Source: an uncultured Dehalococcoidia bacterium
Lineage (GTDB): Bacteria; Chloroflexota; Dehalococcoidia; Lucifugimonadales; CAJWER01
Direction: 5' to 3'
Assembly: GCA_958296115.1 (NCBI GenBank)
Contig: OY282442.1
Span: forward strand, 1,088,001-1,152,000
Length of the DNA stretch: 64,000 bases
A program made the position numbers and the translations under genes. Shown here piece by piece: positions 16,207-25,424 of the stretch; the first letter of the stretch is position 1, and each line of letters begins with the position of its first letter. The notes beneath the pieces were generated by a model, which did not search any database, was not told the origin of the DNA, and was given only the letters and a program-made list of their open reading frames with translations.

Positions 16207-16728
16207 ATGAAGCGAACGTTGGTCATGTTGGGATTGGGGCTGATGGCGTTGACGGGGGCGCTGGCGCTGACGAGCTGCGATAGGGTCTCACCGAAACAGG
16301 TGGGCGCGTTCCTGTCGGAGTACGAGACGTGGGAGGACGTGCCCCTGCCGCCCGGGACGTATGTGACGCCCACGCCGTTGGTCATACACCGAACGAACTT
16401 GGGCCTGCGGACGCACAGCTATTGGGGACAGCCGAACTTCGAACTCGCGTGGGACGAATTGGCGGGAGCGCGGTACTACGAGGTGGAGATGCGCGGCGGC
16501 GAGGGCGACCGATGGGTTTTATGGAAGAGGACGGACAGAGCCATGTTCCGGCCAGATCCAAACAGGGACCCGCCCGCCTGCGGGCCTGACGTGAATATCC
16601 AGGTGCGCGCATTGGGGACTGATTACGGCGCTGACGGCTGGGTATCGGAGTCTCTGGCTATCAGGAGCATCGCCTGTCCGCCCACGCCGACGCCTACGCC
16701 AACACCGATACCGACCCCCGCCCAGTAG
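16207..16728 (+). CDS. Lipoprotein with TP-repeat C-terminus, function unknown
   Basis: A 173-residue protein. ATG 16207 was chosen because it begins a clear lipoprotein signal peptide (MKRTLVMLGLGLMALTG... LTSC), with the lipidated Cys near residue 24; the open frame upstream lies inside the structured leader. The middle has Trp/Tyr-rich beta segments (FELAWDELAGARYYEVEMRG) that resemble a fibronectin-III or concanavalin-like fold. The end is a threonine-proline tail (PTPTPTPTPIPTP), common in Chloroflexota surface proteins. It is probably anchored on the outer face of the membrane. Confidence 0.7.
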   Translation: MKRTLVMLGLGLMALTGALALTSCDRVSPKQVGAFLSEYETWEDVPLPPGTYVTPTPLVIHRTNLGLRTHSYWGQPNFELAWDELAGARYYEVEMRGGEGDRWVLWKRTDRAMFRPDPNRDPPACGPDVNIQVRALGTDYGADGWVSESLAIRSIACPPTPTPTPTPIPTPAQ

Positions 16729-16788
16729 TTTGGCGTGGAGGGTGAAGGCAGGCGGGACGGCTGCGGTCCTTTGGGGCGAGGCCGGGGA

Positions 16789-16818
16789 GTTACCATCACC
16801 CTAGACGGGAGAGGGGAT
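16789..16818 (+). repeat. Degenerate REP-like palindromic repeat
   Basis: The sequence TTACCATCACCCTAGACGGG, followed by AGAGGGG, is a shortened member of the same family, again preceded by GGCCGGGGA. It is adjacent to a GCAGGCGGGACGGCTGCGG unit at 16747. It lies between the convergent ends of the lipoprotein and the membrane protein. Confidence 0.55.
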
Positions 16819-16851
16819 AATGCGGGGATGGGAGCGCATGGCTCGTCGAGG

Positions 16852-17919
16852 TTAGGTCAACCTGGCGTTGAGATACACAAAAAATATCAACGCGATGCTG
16901 CCTGCGATTACGAGGGAGCAGGTTATCAGCCAGAATGGGATGATCCGTCCGCCTGGCAGCTTCATGCCGTTGAATGGCGTCTGTGAGATTGCCGCCAAGC
17001 GTCCCTGTGCCAGCAGGAGCTCCAGGGAGTAGAAGAGGCATCCGATGGCGAACAGGTACTCGCGCACCTCGAACAGGCCTGCAATAGAGGCGTTATGGTA
17101 GTTCACGTTATACCAGTTCACGAATGTTAGAGCCAGGATGAGCGTTATGGTTGCAACGGAAGCAATGACCAATTTGGCTTGCCGTGAAATCAGGGAGAAG
17201 ATTAGGAAGAGCAGAAGCAGCCCCTTCTCTTCAACCAGAACAAACCCGAAGGATCTTCTGATGCCCATTATGTATTCTCTGAAGCTCATTCCCAGCTCAA
17301 CTCTGATGCCCGCTCCCTCATAGGAAATTAGTAGCAGAAGGCCCATCATCAGCAGGATTGACGGCAGCGGAATCCCGAGGAGCCGGTCTTTTCGGCAAAA
17401 GAAAGCCGCGCAGGTTGCCATACACAGGAGCAGCGCGCCATTCAGGTAGATAATGTCGAACGTTCCATTGGCGAAATTGTGGACGGTGATCTCTTCCTGC
17501 TGATTCAAGGTCATCAGGAAGTCGGGCGTCTCAAACCCGAAGATGCGCTGTCCCCAACTGATTTCTTCGCCGGCGACAAACAGCATCGCCATACCGCCAA
17601 GAATATAGACGCAGCGCCGGGAGAAGCCGCGCTCCATCCAGGCCGTGACGAACAGCAGGAAGCCGGCCAGGAGGAACCATACCGCGGTGAGAGACTCCAC
17701 CCAAGAGTCTTCCAGGGTCAGGGCATGGAATGCCCCCGGGTCGGCGGCGATGAGAGAGCTGAAGAAGAATACGCTCAGACAGAGGGAGAGGTAGCCAAGG
17801 ACGGCAATCTTGTTGTCAAGACCCGTTTGCGGGAGGGTGCGCTCTTTTGTTCTGTCATGCACAGTGGCTTTTGACGCGGGGTTGAGATTATGGGGGGGGC
17901 CAAGGACAGCCCGCGCCAT
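16852..17919 (-). CDS. Multi-pass membrane protein with GEEISWGQR motif, function unknown
   Basis: A 355-residue protein with eight or nine hydrophobic segments. A conserved-looking polar motif AGEEISWGQRIFGFETP lies between segments near residue 115, followed by HNFANG. Buried acidic residues next to Trp and Arg suggest a catalytic or transport site. I know this motif only from uncharacterised membrane proteins. The gene is somewhat AT-richer than its neighbours and stands alone, convergent with the lipoprotein gene. Confidence 0.65.
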   Translation of the reverse strand: MARAVLGPPHNLNPASKATVHDRTKERTLPQTGLDNKIAVLGYLSLCLSVFFFSSLIAADPGAFHALTLEDSWVESLTAVWFLLAGFLLFVTAWMERGFSRRCVYILGGMAMLFVAGEEISWGQRIFGFETPDFLMTLNQQEEITVHNFANGTFDIIYLNGALLLCMATCAAFFCRKDRLLGIPLPSILLMMGLLLLISYEGAGIRVELGMSFREYIMGIRRSFGFVLVEEKGLLLLFLIFSLISRQAKLVIASVATITLILALTFVNWYNVNYHNASIAGLFEVREYLFAIGCLFYSLELLLAQGRLAAISQTPFNGMKLPGGRIIPFWLITCSLVIAGSIALIFFVYLNARLT

Positions 17920-17961
17920 TCAGCCATGCTACTCCCAGCAGGTCAGCGGGTCAACCTGGGT

Positions 17962-17990
17962 CGTCAGGCGGGACGTCTGCGCTCCGGGGA
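17962..17990. repeat. CAGGCGGGACGTCTGCG palindromic repeat
   Basis: A member of the GCAGGCGGGACGCCTGC family, lying between the divergent genes at 17919 and 18091. A -10-like TATGAT at 18041-18046 follows, without a clear -35. Confidence 0.5.
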
Positions 17991-18090
17991 GAGGGCGGGA
18001 TGCGCTTCGTTCTTGCGGTCCGCAAGCTTTTCGCTTGGGTTATGATACGGGCTCGCTGAGGCCGAATCCGTTGAGCCGTGGAGTTGCATC

Positions 18091-20061
18091 ATGCCCTTGA
18101 CAGATCTTGAAATCACGTCCGACGCTCCCTATGCCGATGGGAGGTCCTTCGGCGACGCCGGCCCTTACCGCGCCCTGGAGGGGGTGGCCCGTTTCGCGGT
18201 GGATCCGGCCGCCAGCGCCAACGCCGCGATCACGGACATTGGCCTCGCGCCCACCGACTCCCAGGGCCGCGTCAGGTTTTCGTCGCGCTTCGCCATGCTC
18301 ATACCGGTCGACCCCGGCCGGGGGAGCCGGCGCCTGCTGTTCGACGTCTGCAATCGGGGCAACAAGACTGTCTTCAACAACTTCAACAGCGCCGGCCCGG
18401 TCGAGGACCCGGCCGCGCCTCTCGCCCCCGGCAACGGCTTTCTGCTCCGGCGCGGCTACACCGTGGCATGGTGCGGCTGGCAGGCCGACGTTCCGCCGTC
18501 GCCCGGGCTGATAGGGATGCAGGCTCCTCTTGCCGAGGGCGTGACCGGCAGGATGATGAACTGGTTCCAGGTGGATGAGCGGACCGCGACGCACATGCTC
18601 TCCGACCGCGAGCATCTGCCCCATCCACCCGCCGACGAGGACGAGGCGGCGGCGGCGCTCTACGTCCGAGACCATCCCAACGGGCCGTTGTCGGAGGTCG
18701 AGCGCGCCGAATGGTCGTTCGCCCGGCTCGACGGCGGCGAGGTTGCCACGCACGTCCGCAAGGCGTCGGGGTTCGAGCCCGGCCGCATATACCAGCTCGT
18801 GTATACGTCGGCGCTCAGCCGGGTCGTCGGGCTGGGGTTCGCGGCGGTTCGCGACGCGGTGTCCTTCTTGAAGTATGAGACGGCGGGGAATCCCGCGGCC
18901 GGCGCGGTCGACTACGCCTACGCATTCGGCAGGTCGCAGAGCGGGCGCTTCCTGCGCCACATGCTCTACGCGGGCGTGAACGAGGACGAGGCGGGCCGCA
19001 TGGCGCTCGACGGGGTGATAGCGCATGTCGCGGGGGCAATGCGGGGCGAGTTCAACCTGCGATTCGGGCAACCATCCAAGGACATCTGCTTCGTGACGCC
19101 CGAGCTCTTCCCATTCACCGACACGCCGCAGACGGATCCTGTTACGGGCAGGGCGGGCTCGCTGCTGGGTCGGCTCGACGAGCGCGGCATGACTCCAAAG
19201 ACGATGTTCGTGAATACGTCCGCGGAGTACTGGCGCGGCGACGCGGCCCTGATTCACACGGACTTGGAGACGATGGCGGACGCGCCGGAGGGCGCGAATG
19301 TCCGGCGGTACCACTTCGCGGGCACGCAGCACGGCTCGGGCGAGTTTCCGCCCCAGGACGCCAGGCCCGCCGACAACGTGCGGGGGCAGCTTCCATTCAA
19401 CGCGGTGGATTACAACCCGCTGATAAGGGCGGCGCTGGTCAATCTCGACAGATGGGTCAGCGCAGGGGAGCCTCCGCCGCCGAGCCGGCATCCGAGCCTG
19501 GACGACGGCACGGCGGTCGAGTCGGAGTCGCTGCGCGGTCGCTTCGAGGCTCTGCCCGGAGCAGTCTTCCCGCCAGCTCCCACGAGGGCCATCAGGCTCG
19601 ACTACGGCCCCGACCAGGCGCTGGGGAGGACTACCACGCTGCCGCCCGGCGAGGGCGAGACGTACCCGGCGCTGGTGTCGGACGTGGATGACGACGGCAA
19701 CGAGGCGGCCGGCGTCCGCCTGCCCGACGTCTCCGCACCGTTGGCGACCAACACGGGCTGGAATCTGCGGCATCCGGACATAGGCAACCCCGGCCTGGTT
19801 ATCGGCGTGACCGGCGGGCTGATGGGCTGGACGCTGCCGTTCGCCCGGACGCGGGAGGAGCGGGAGGCGGCGGGCGATCCGCGCCCGTCCATCGAGGAGC
19901 GCTACCCGTCGGAGAGCGGCTACATCAGCAGGGTAGCCGACGCAGTGGGAGAGCTGGTCAGCGAGGGTTACGCGCTGGAGGAGGACCGGGAGGAGATGAT
20001 AGAAGCGGCGCGGGCACGCTACCGGTGGTTGATGGGTGGGGGTTTCATTCGTAGGGGGTGA
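18091..20061 (+). CDS. Alpha/beta hydrolase domain-containing protein (Abhydrolase_10-like)
   Basis: A 656-residue protein. The N-terminal half, with RRLLFDVCNRGNKT near residue 73 and RRGYTVAWCGWQ near 120, is characteristic of the large uncharacterised alpha/beta hydrolases grouped as PF20091. The nucleophile elbow is GRSQSGRF near residue 280. The later FAGTQHGSGEFPP segment near 410 probably carries the catalytic His. No signal peptide is present. The reaction is likely ester or lactone hydrolysis; the substrate is unknown. The large open frame on the opposite strand is a GC-rich shadow. Confidence 0.8.
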   Translation: MPLTDLEITSDAPYADGRSFGDAGPYRALEGVARFAVDPAASANAAITDIGLAPTDSQGRVRFSSRFAMLIPVDPGRGSRRLLFDVCNRGNKTVFNNFNSAGPVEDPAAPLAPGNGFLLRRGYTVAWCGWQADVPPSPGLIGMQAPLAEGVTGRMMNWFQVDERTATHMLSDREHLPHPPADEDEAAAALYVRDHPNGPLSEVERAEWSFARLDGGEVATHVRKASGFEPGRIYQLVYTSALSRVVGLGFAAVRDAVSFLKYETAGNPAAGAVDYAYAFGRSQSGRFLRHMLYAGVNEDEAGRMALDGVIAHVAGAMRGEFNLRFGQPSKDICFVTPELFPFTDTPQTDPVTGRAGSLLGRLDERGMTPKTMFVNTSAEYWRGDAALIHTDLETMADAPEGANVRRYHFAGTQHGSGEFPPQDARPADNVRGQLPFNAVDYNPLIRAALVNLDRWVSAGEPPPPSRHPSLDDGTAVESESLRGRFEALPGAVFPPAPTRAIRLDYGPDQALGRTTTLPPGEGETYPALVSDVDDDGNEAAGVRLPDVSAPLATNTGWNLRHPDIGNPGLVIGVTGGLMGWTLPFARTREEREAAGDPRPSIEERYPSESGYISRVADAVGELVSEGYALEEDREEMIEAARARYRWLMGGGFIRRG

Positions 20062-20067
20062 TATAAT
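20062..20067 (+). promoter_or_regulatory. Extended -10 element (TGATATAAT)
   Basis: A perfect TATAAT preceded by TGA lies at the very end of the hydrolase gene and 20 bp ahead of the ATG at 20087. No -35 is evident, as is normal for extended -10 promoters. Confidence 0.45.
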
Positions 20068-20086
20068 TGAGCAGGGGAGGAATCGG

Positions 20087-20392
20087 ATGCTAGGGCATAC
20101 CGTACTCGAAAGGTTGACGGAGGCGTTCCCGGAGCGCCTAAAAGATGTCCCAAAGTCAAGGTATTGGACATTCAATTTCGGTTTTGGAGCCACCATATAC
20201 ATTCCTTATAGTGACCCTGACCGCGCTCACGTCACTTTGTCATCCCTGGATAACAGCAGATTCCCCAATAACGACAGAATCAAAGCGTTTGCCGAAACCG
20301 CAAATGTTGAGATTCATGAGATACCGAACAGAGAGTATTGGTTTCGGTCCCAACATATAGGTAGGCTCATCTCCCTGCTTCGGCAGCGTTAG
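20087..20392 (+). CDS. Small hypothetical protein
   Basis: A 101-residue protein. ATG 20087 was chosen for its ribosome site (GGGGAGG, 6 bases away) and its position after a TATAAT. The composition is alpha/beta with many aromatic residues (SRYWTFNFGFGATIYIPYSD; later REYWFRSQHIGRLISLLRQR), with no membrane segment. Codon use is clearly AT-richer than the neighbours, suggesting recent acquisition. I do not recognise a family. Confidence 0.55.
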   Translation: MLGHTVLERLTEAFPERLKDVPKSRYWTFNFGFGATIYIPYSDPDRAHVTLSSLDNSRFPNNDRIKAFAETANVEIHEIPNREYWFRSQHIGRLISLLRQR

Positions 20393-20434
20393 CGGCAAAC
20401 AGCCTGTGGCAGCCCTGCAATCATGAGGCAGTAG

Positions 20435-21412
20435 ATGGGTATGATGGCGGCGGCGGTGGTGAGGGCTCTGGGGCGGGTCGAGTGCGAGGACGCGGCGGCG
20501 CCTGAGCCTACGCCCGGGCGGGTTCTGGTTCGCACCAAGCTGGCGTCCATATGCGGCAGCGACCTGCACATCGCCTACCAGGGCTGGAGTGTAACCAGCC
20601 TGCCTCTCGCGCCGGGTCATCCGGGGCACGAGGGGGTGGGCGAGGTGGTGGACGGGGGCGGGACGGGGTTCGAGCCTGGGCAGGTCGTATTGACGGTCCC
20701 GCGCATATGGGAGTCGGCCGCCTTCGCGGAGCACCAGCTGCTCCGTCCCCAGAACCTGCTGGCGCTCCCAGACACGAAGCCTTTGGCGCATCTGCTGATG
20801 GCGCAGCAGCTCGGCACCGTCATATTTGGCTGCCATAGGCTGCCTCCGCTGGAGGGTAGCGCGGTCGTGGTTCTCGGCCAGGGGTCGGTCGGCCTGTTCC
20901 ACGACTTCGCGCTTCGCCGACTCGGCGCGGAGCGCGTCATTGCCGTCGAGCCGGTCCCGGAGCGGCTCGAGGCGGCCCGGAACATGGGCGTGGACGAGGC
21001 GATACCAGAGACGGGCGCGGCTGCCACTGGCGCGGTGATGGACTTGACGGGAGGCGAGGGCGCGGGGGTGGTCGTGGACGCGGTGGGGAGCGTGGAGACG
21101 CTGAACCAAGCGATAGCGATGGCGGGGAAGAATGGGCGAGTCGCGGCGTTCGGGCTGCCGTCCAGCATGGAGCCGGTGTCGTTCGATTGGGCTGCGTTCT
21201 TCCGCAAGAGCCTGACCATGCACGCCGTCCACGGCGCGCAGGAGGCGCCGGGGCTGCCGGACTTCCAGGCGGCGGTGGGCCTGATAGCCAGCGGCGAGAT
21301 AGACGTGTCGCCGTTCGTTACCCACCGATTCCCGTTGAGCGAGGTCGGCAGCGCCTTCGAGCTTGCCGAATCCAAGGCGGACGGGGCTCTCAAGGTTTCG
21401 CTGAGCCTCTGA
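20435..21412 (+). CDS. Zinc-type alcohol dehydrogenase (medium-chain dehydrogenase/reductase)
   Basis: A 325-residue MDR protein. The catalytic-zinc region is ICGSDLH near residue 39 with GHPGHEGVGEVV near 67. The Rossmann motif is VVLGQGSVGL near 147. The four-cysteine structural-zinc lobe of classical alcohol dehydrogenases is missing, so this is a short-lobe member, similar to sorbitol- or threonine-dehydrogenase-like enzymes. It probably oxidises a polyol or secondary alcohol with NAD(P). The start may be ATG 20435, 20441 or 20444. An amidase gene follows 70 bp downstream. Confidence 0.82.
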   Translation: MGMMAAAVVRALGRVECEDAAAPEPTPGRVLVRTKLASICGSDLHIAYQGWSVTSLPLAPGHPGHEGVGEVVDGGGTGFEPGQVVLTVPRIWESAAFAEHQLLRPQNLLALPDTKPLAHLLMAQQLGTVIFGCHRLPPLEGSAVVVLGQGSVGLFHDFALRRLGAERVIAVEPVPERLEAARNMGVDEAIPETGAAATGAVMDLTGGEGAGVVVDAVGSVETLNQAIAMAGKNGRVAAFGLPSSMEPVSFDWAAFFRKSLTMHAVHGAQEAPGLPDFQAAVGLIASGEIDVSPFVTHRFPLSEVGSAFELAESKADGALKVSLSL

Positions 21413-21417
21413 AGGGT

Positions 21418-21423
21418 TATAAT
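21418..21423 (+). promoter_or_regulatory. TATAAT -10 element ahead of the amidase
   Basis: A perfect TATAAT lies directly after the alcohol dehydrogenase stop, 60 bp before the amidase start. The -35 position (GTTTCG) is poor, so the promoter call is tentative. Confidence 0.4.
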
Positions 21424-21482
21424 GTGAGCGCCGCACCCTGGGATTCCCGCTCTTGCGGCAGCCGCGGACTTGGGGCTGGCTC

Positions 21483-22826
21483 ATGTATGACCTGACCATC
21501 GCAGAGGCCGTCGACGCTGTCAGGACGCGGAGCGTCTCCGTCGTCGAGCTGATGGAGTCGCTGCTCGCCCGCTCGCGGACGCTCGACCCGGCGCTCCGCG
21601 TCTGGGAAACGCTGGACGAGGACGCGGCCCTGGACGCGGCGCGGTCCGCGCAGGCGGACGTCGAGCGCGGCAGGCTCCGCGGCCCCCTTCACGGAGCGCC
21701 CATCGGCGTCAAGGACATCTTCAACACGCAGGGCGTCCGCACCACGTCAGGCTCGCCCATCTACGAAGACTTCACGCCAGGCTTCGACTCCACCGCAGTT
21801 GCGCGGTTGACCGCGGCGGGAGCGATCATGATGGGGAAGACCGTAACGACGGAGTTCGCGTCCTTCGACCCGTCGCCGACCCGCAATCCATGGAACCCGC
21901 GCCATACGCCGGGAGGGTCGAGCAGCGGCTCGGCTGCAGGCGTTGCCGCCCGTATGTTCCCGGGCGCCCTGGGTTCCCAGACATCCGGCTCCGTGCTCCG
22001 GCCGGCCTCGTACAACGGCGTCGTGGGCCTCAAGCCCACCTTCGGGCGCATCAGCAGATACGGCGTAACGCCCGTCGCGTGGTCGCTCGACACCGTTGGT
22101 TGCTTCACGCGAACGGTGGAGGATGCCGGCATCATGCTCGATGCGCTCGCAGGCATGGACGAGCTCGACCCGGCATCCTCGGCGGAGCCGGTATCGCGCT
22201 ATGCGGATGCCGCCGTCAACCCGGCGCCCCCGCGAATAGGCGCGCTGCGCCGTTTCTTCTTCGAGCGGGCGGACGATGAGGTTGCCGCGCATACGGACGA
22301 GGCGATCGGCCGGCTCGCCCGCGCCGGCGCGTCGGTCAGCGAGGCCGAACCCGAGTGCGATTTCGACACGCTGCTCGCCGCCCACCGAATCGTCATGAAC
22401 GTCGAGTCGGCCGTATCGCGCGGGCCGGACTTCGCGGCTAGGCCGGACGACTTCTCCCCGAACGTGCGCGGCTCGATCGAGTGGGGCATGATGGCGCCGG
22501 CCACCGCCTACGTCCAAGCCCAGCGCCGCCGCGCCGCTTTCCGACGCGAGGCCGCAGACCTGGCGGCCAGGTTCGACGCGCTGCTGACGCCCTCCACGCT
22601 GACTCCAGCCCCGCGCGACCTGACCACCACCGGCGACGCATCCTTCCAGGCGCCCTGGACCACCGCCGGCCTGCCTGCGATCTCGCTGCCGTCCGGCCTG
22701 TCGGCGTCGGGGCTGCCTCTTGGGATTCAGCTTGTGGCGGCTCCATTCGCGGAGTCGCGGCTGCTCTCGGCCGCCTCATGGTGCGAGGGCGCGCTGGGCC
22801 ATCTGCCCCCGCCTGGCGAGGGCTGA
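21483..22826 (+). CDS. Amidase (amidase-signature family)
   Basis: A 447-residue protein from ATG 21483. The catalytic triad is visible: Lys in APIGVKDIFN near residue 79, the cis-Ser in TPGGSSSGSAAG near 150, and the nucleophile Ser in the following GSQTSGSVLRPA near 175. The length is normal for the family, which includes GatA, aryl-acylamidases and allophanate hydrolase. No GatB/GatC is adjacent, so a catabolic amidase is more likely than the tRNA amidotransferase. A second, diverged amidase lies at 57404. Confidence 0.85.
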   Translation: MYDLTIAEAVDAVRTRSVSVVELMESLLARSRTLDPALRVWETLDEDAALDAARSAQADVERGRLRGPLHGAPIGVKDIFNTQGVRTTSGSPIYEDFTPGFDSTAVARLTAAGAIMMGKTVTTEFASFDPSPTRNPWNPRHTPGGSSSGSAAGVAARMFPGALGSQTSGSVLRPASYNGVVGLKPTFGRISRYGVTPVAWSLDTVGCFTRTVEDAGIMLDALAGMDELDPASSAEPVSRYADAAVNPAPPRIGALRRFFFERADDEVAAHTDEAIGRLARAGASVSEAEPECDFDTLLAAHRIVMNVESAVSRGPDFAARPDDFSPNVRGSIEWGMMAPATAYVQAQRRRAAFRREAADLAARFDALLTPSTLTPAPRDLTTTGDASFQAPWTTAGLPAISLPSGLSASGLPLGIQLVAAPFAESRLLSAASWCEGALGHLPPPGEG

Positions 22827-22856
22827 AGTGGACGTTCGCAGGCGCAAGGACAACCC

Positions 22857-23669
22857 GTGACGCATAGAGACGATGCGGCCCCGGATAGCCTGCGCCCCAA
22901 GATCGCAGTCGTAACGCCCACGTACAACGAGGCGGAGAACCTGCCGGAGCTGGCGCGCCGGATATTTGCGCTGGATATCCCCGATTGCGCGCTGATAGTG
23001 GTGGACGATGGGTCTCCCGACGGCACGGGGGAGGTGGCGGAGGCGCTGGGCCGGGAGTTGCCGGGGCGCGTCAGGCTGATCCAGCGCGGCCGGAAATTGG
23101 GGCTTGGGACGGCTTACGTGGACGGGCTGGCATACGCGCTCGATACCGGGGCCGACTACGTGGTCCACATGGACGCTGACCTGTCGCACGCGCCGGAGTA
23201 CATCCCTGGATTCCTGGCAGCCCTGCGCGACGCGGACGTGGTGATAGGCTCGCGGTACGTGGCCGGGGGCGGCTCGCAAGAGGAGTGGGGCATCCGCCGC
23301 CGGGCGCTCAGCGCGCTGGGCAACTTCGCGATACGCGCCGTTACGGGGATCAAGGCGAGGGACGTTACGTCGGGATTCAAGGGGTTCCGGAGAGAGGCGC
23401 TGGAGTCGTTGGACATGGAGGCTTTTCGGTGCAAGGGGTTCGCGTTCCTGCCGGAGGAGACCCACGCCTGCCAGCGGCGCGGCTACCGCTTGGTCGAGCA
23501 TCCCATCGTCTTCGCCCAGCGGTTCAGCGGCGAGTCGAAAATGAGCTTGGCGATAATCATCGAGGCGATATGGAGGCTGCTGCCACTCAGGTTCACCAGG
23601 CGGCCGGCCGGGCCGCCTAGTGGGGGAAGCCGCGCAGCACGACCCACACAGAAGCCGCCAGCAGCTTGA
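22857..23669 (+). CDS. Family 2 glycosyltransferase, polyprenol-monophosphomannose synthase-like
   Basis: A 270-residue GT-A enzyme from GTG 22857. It has VVTPTYNEAENLPEL near residue 17, VVDDGSPDGTGE near 44, and the metal motif HMDADLSH near 102. This set, with GSRYVAGG and SGFKGFRREAL, matches DPM1-type synthases that transfer mannose from GDP-mannose to polyprenyl phosphate. It lacks the C-terminal membrane domain of larger forms. The lipid-linked sugar could feed the GT-C enzymes encoded at 27.8-33.8 kb. The 3' end overlaps the convergent sugar transferase by 53 bp. Confidence 0.85.
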   Translation: MTHRDDAAPDSLRPKIAVVTPTYNEAENLPELARRIFALDIPDCALIVVDDGSPDGTGEVAEALGRELPGRVRLIQRGRKLGLGTAYVDGLAYALDTGADYVVHMDADLSHAPEYIPGFLAALRDADVVIGSRYVAGGGSQEEWGIRRRALSALGNFAIRAVTGIKARDVTSGFKGFRREALESLDMEAFRCKGFAFLPEETHACQRRGYRLVEHPIVFAQRFSGESKMSLAIIIEAIWRLLPLRFTRRPAGPPSGGSRAARPTQKPPAA

Positions 23670-24219
23670 GGTCGAGGAGCGGGCTCATCCGTTCGATGTA
23701 TAGGTTGTCGTGCCTGATCTTCTTGCTGGGGTGTGTGGAGTATCGCCCCCGCGTCTGTGCCAGCCCGGCGAAACCGGGCCGTGTGCGAAGCCGGCTCCTG
23801 TACCCCGGTATAGTCTTCTCGAACTCTTCGTAGAGCTCGGGCCTTTCGGGTCTTGGACCTACGAGGCTCATCTCGCCCTTCCAGATGTTGATGACCTGCG
23901 GCATTTCGTCAATCCTGTACTTGCGAAGAAACCTGCCTATGGTTGTAACGCGAGGGTCGTATCGGCTGGCCCAAACCGCTCCCGTCTGCTCTTCGGCGTC
24001 CACGCGCATCGTGCGGAACTTGATCATCCTGAAGGGGCGGCCATCTTTGCCCAGCCGCGTCTGGACATAGAAGACGTGGCCATGGTCGCCTAGCCAGATG
24101 GCGAGCGGGATGAGCGTCCAGAGGAGCGCCCAGGCAGGGAACAGCAGGACGTGGGCGGCAACGAGCAGCGCGAGGTCGAACGGACGCTTGTAGGCGTCCC
24201 TGGCGCGGGGGGCGTTCAT
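23617..24219 (-). CDS. Bacterial sugar transferase (polyprenyl-phosphate glycosyl-1-phosphate transferase)
   Basis: A 200-residue protein. One long hydrophobic stretch (residues 15-40) is followed by the typical IKFRTMRVDAEE and then RKYRIDEMPQVINIWKGEMS and LVGPRPERPE. These are the hallmarks of the WcaJ/RfbP C-terminal catalytic domain, which moves a sugar-phosphate from UDP-sugar to undecaprenyl phosphate to start glycan synthesis. It is the short form, without the N-terminal four-helix domain. Its ATG overlaps the larC stop (ATGA), so it is the third gene of a tightly coupled radA-larC cassette. Confidence 0.88.
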   Translation of the reverse strand: MNAPRARDAYKRPFDLALLVAAHVLLFPAWALLWTLIPLAIWLGDHGHVFYVQTRLGKDGRPFRMIKFRTMRVDAEEQTGAVWASRYDPRVTTIGRFLRKYRIDEMPQVINIWKGEMSLVGPRPERPELYEEFEKTIPGYRSRLRTRPGFAGLAQTRGRYSTHPSKKIRHDNLYIERMSPLLDLKLLAASVWVVLRGFPH

Positions 24220-25424
24220 GCGTCGCGCTTATCCTGGCTGCGGGCCAGGAGCTTCGCGGCGGCTTCGGACTCCACCACGCGGTACACGTCCTGGAGCGGG
24301 GCGCCAGTCTCGCGGGCTATGCGGCGGCAGCTCTCGTACTCGGGCGAGACGGACAGGTCCAAGCCGTCCAGCCGCTTGACCTTGACGGACGCTCGGCCGA
24401 GGCTCGTTTCAATGGCGACGACGCTGCGGTCGGCCTCGTATCGGTGGGTCTGGCGGACGCGGACGCCGAGCGTGGAGGTCTCGCGCAGAATGAGGGCGGC
24501 GGCCTGCGATTCGAGACCTGGGTCGACCAGGGCGCTGAGCATCGTGCCGGGGCGGCCCTTCTTCATCTGTATGGGGGTGAGCCACACGTCACGCGCTCCG
24601 AGCTCGAAGAGGAGCTCGGCGGCGTATGGGAAGGTCTCCGCGCTCATGTCGTCAATGTTGGTCTCGAGGAGGCTCAGGGTGGACGCGCCGAGCGGCTCCA
24701 GGGCTTCCCCGACTCGCAAGGCTAGGATGTTGGGGTATGCCGCCGGGTCTCTTGCGCCAAGTCCGCAGCCGGATTGCGAGATGGTCATGGCCGGCTGGTC
24801 GAACTCGGCGAGGGTGGCAACGATGGCCGCGCCTGTCGGCGTAACCATCTCGCCTGCGTCGGCGGCTCCGCCCGGCGGGGGGACCGTCGGCGCGCCGGCC
24901 ATGCGGAGGATGGCGGTCGCGGCGGGCGAGGGGGCGGCCAGGGGGCCGTGCTCGCTGTGGAACACGCCGGAGCCCGTGGGGAGCGGCGAGCAGTAGAGGC
25001 GCTCGACGCCGAGCATGTCGAGGCCGAGGATCGCGCCGACAACGTCTATGAGGGTGTCGGCGGTGCCGAGCTCGTGGAGATGCGCGCCGCTCTGTCCGTC
25101 GTGCGCGTCGGCTTCGGCTTCGGCCAGGCGTTCCAGCGCCGCCCGCGACCGCGCCGTTACTGGCTCCGGCAGAGCGGACTCTTCGAGCGCGGCTATCATG
25201 GCTGCGACAGTATCGAAGCGGGGGGATGCGTCCACGTTCACGGAGACCAGCGCGCCCGCGACTCCGCCACGCCGGGCCCTGCGCTGCGAGATCGAGAAGT
25301 TGCCGAGCGGCAGGGACTCGAGGCTGGAGCGCAGCTCTTCGAGGGAAACGCCCGCGTCCACGATGGCTCCGAGCAGCATGTCGCCGCTGACTCCGCCGAC
25401 GCATTGGAGGTAAGCGACCTTCAA
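24216..25424 (-). CDS. larC: LarC-family nickel-pincer cofactor biosynthesis protein
   Basis: A 402-residue protein. The start is TTG 25424, which overlaps the radA stop (TTGA) and gives the family N-terminus VAYLQCVGGVSGDMLLGA. The central AHLHELGTADTLIDVVGA carries the usual His/Glu/Asp cluster, and LLETNIDDMSAE and MKKGRPGTMLSAL mark the C-terminal half. LarC inserts nickel into the pyridinium dithiocarboxylate mononucleotide used by lactate racemase-type enzymes. In the founding organism the gene is read through a programmed frameshift; here both halves are in one frame. No larA, larB or larE is in the window. Confidence 0.85.
   Translation of the reverse strand: MKVAYLQCVGGVSGDMLLGAIVDAGVSLEELRSSLESLPLGNFSISQRRARRGGVAGALVSVNVDASPRFDTVAAMIAALEESALPEPVTARSRAALERLAEAEADAHDGQSGAHLHELGTADTLIDVVGAILGLDMLGVERLYCSPLPTGSGVFHSEHGPLAAPSPAATAILRMAGAPTVPPPGGAADAGEMVTPTGAAIVATLAEFDQPAMTISQSGCGLGARDPAAYPNILALRVGEALEPLGASTLSLLETNIDDMSAETFPYAAELLFELGARDVWLTPIQMKKGRPGTMLSALVDPGLESQAAALILRETSTLGVRVRQTHRYEADRSVVAIETSLGRASVKVKRLDGLDLSVSPEYESCRRIARETGAPLQDVYRVVESEAAAKLLARSQDKRDA

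Noticed and set aside
13865-16820. CRISPR array suggested by the repeated GCAGGCGGGAC units
   Set aside because: Spacing is irregular, the repeats are palindromic and scattered through many gaps, and no cas genes are present.
21483-22826. Calling this amidase GatA
   Set aside because: The amidase signature alone does not separate GatA from catabolic amidases; no gatB or gatC is adjacent and the neighbour is an alcohol dehydrogenase.
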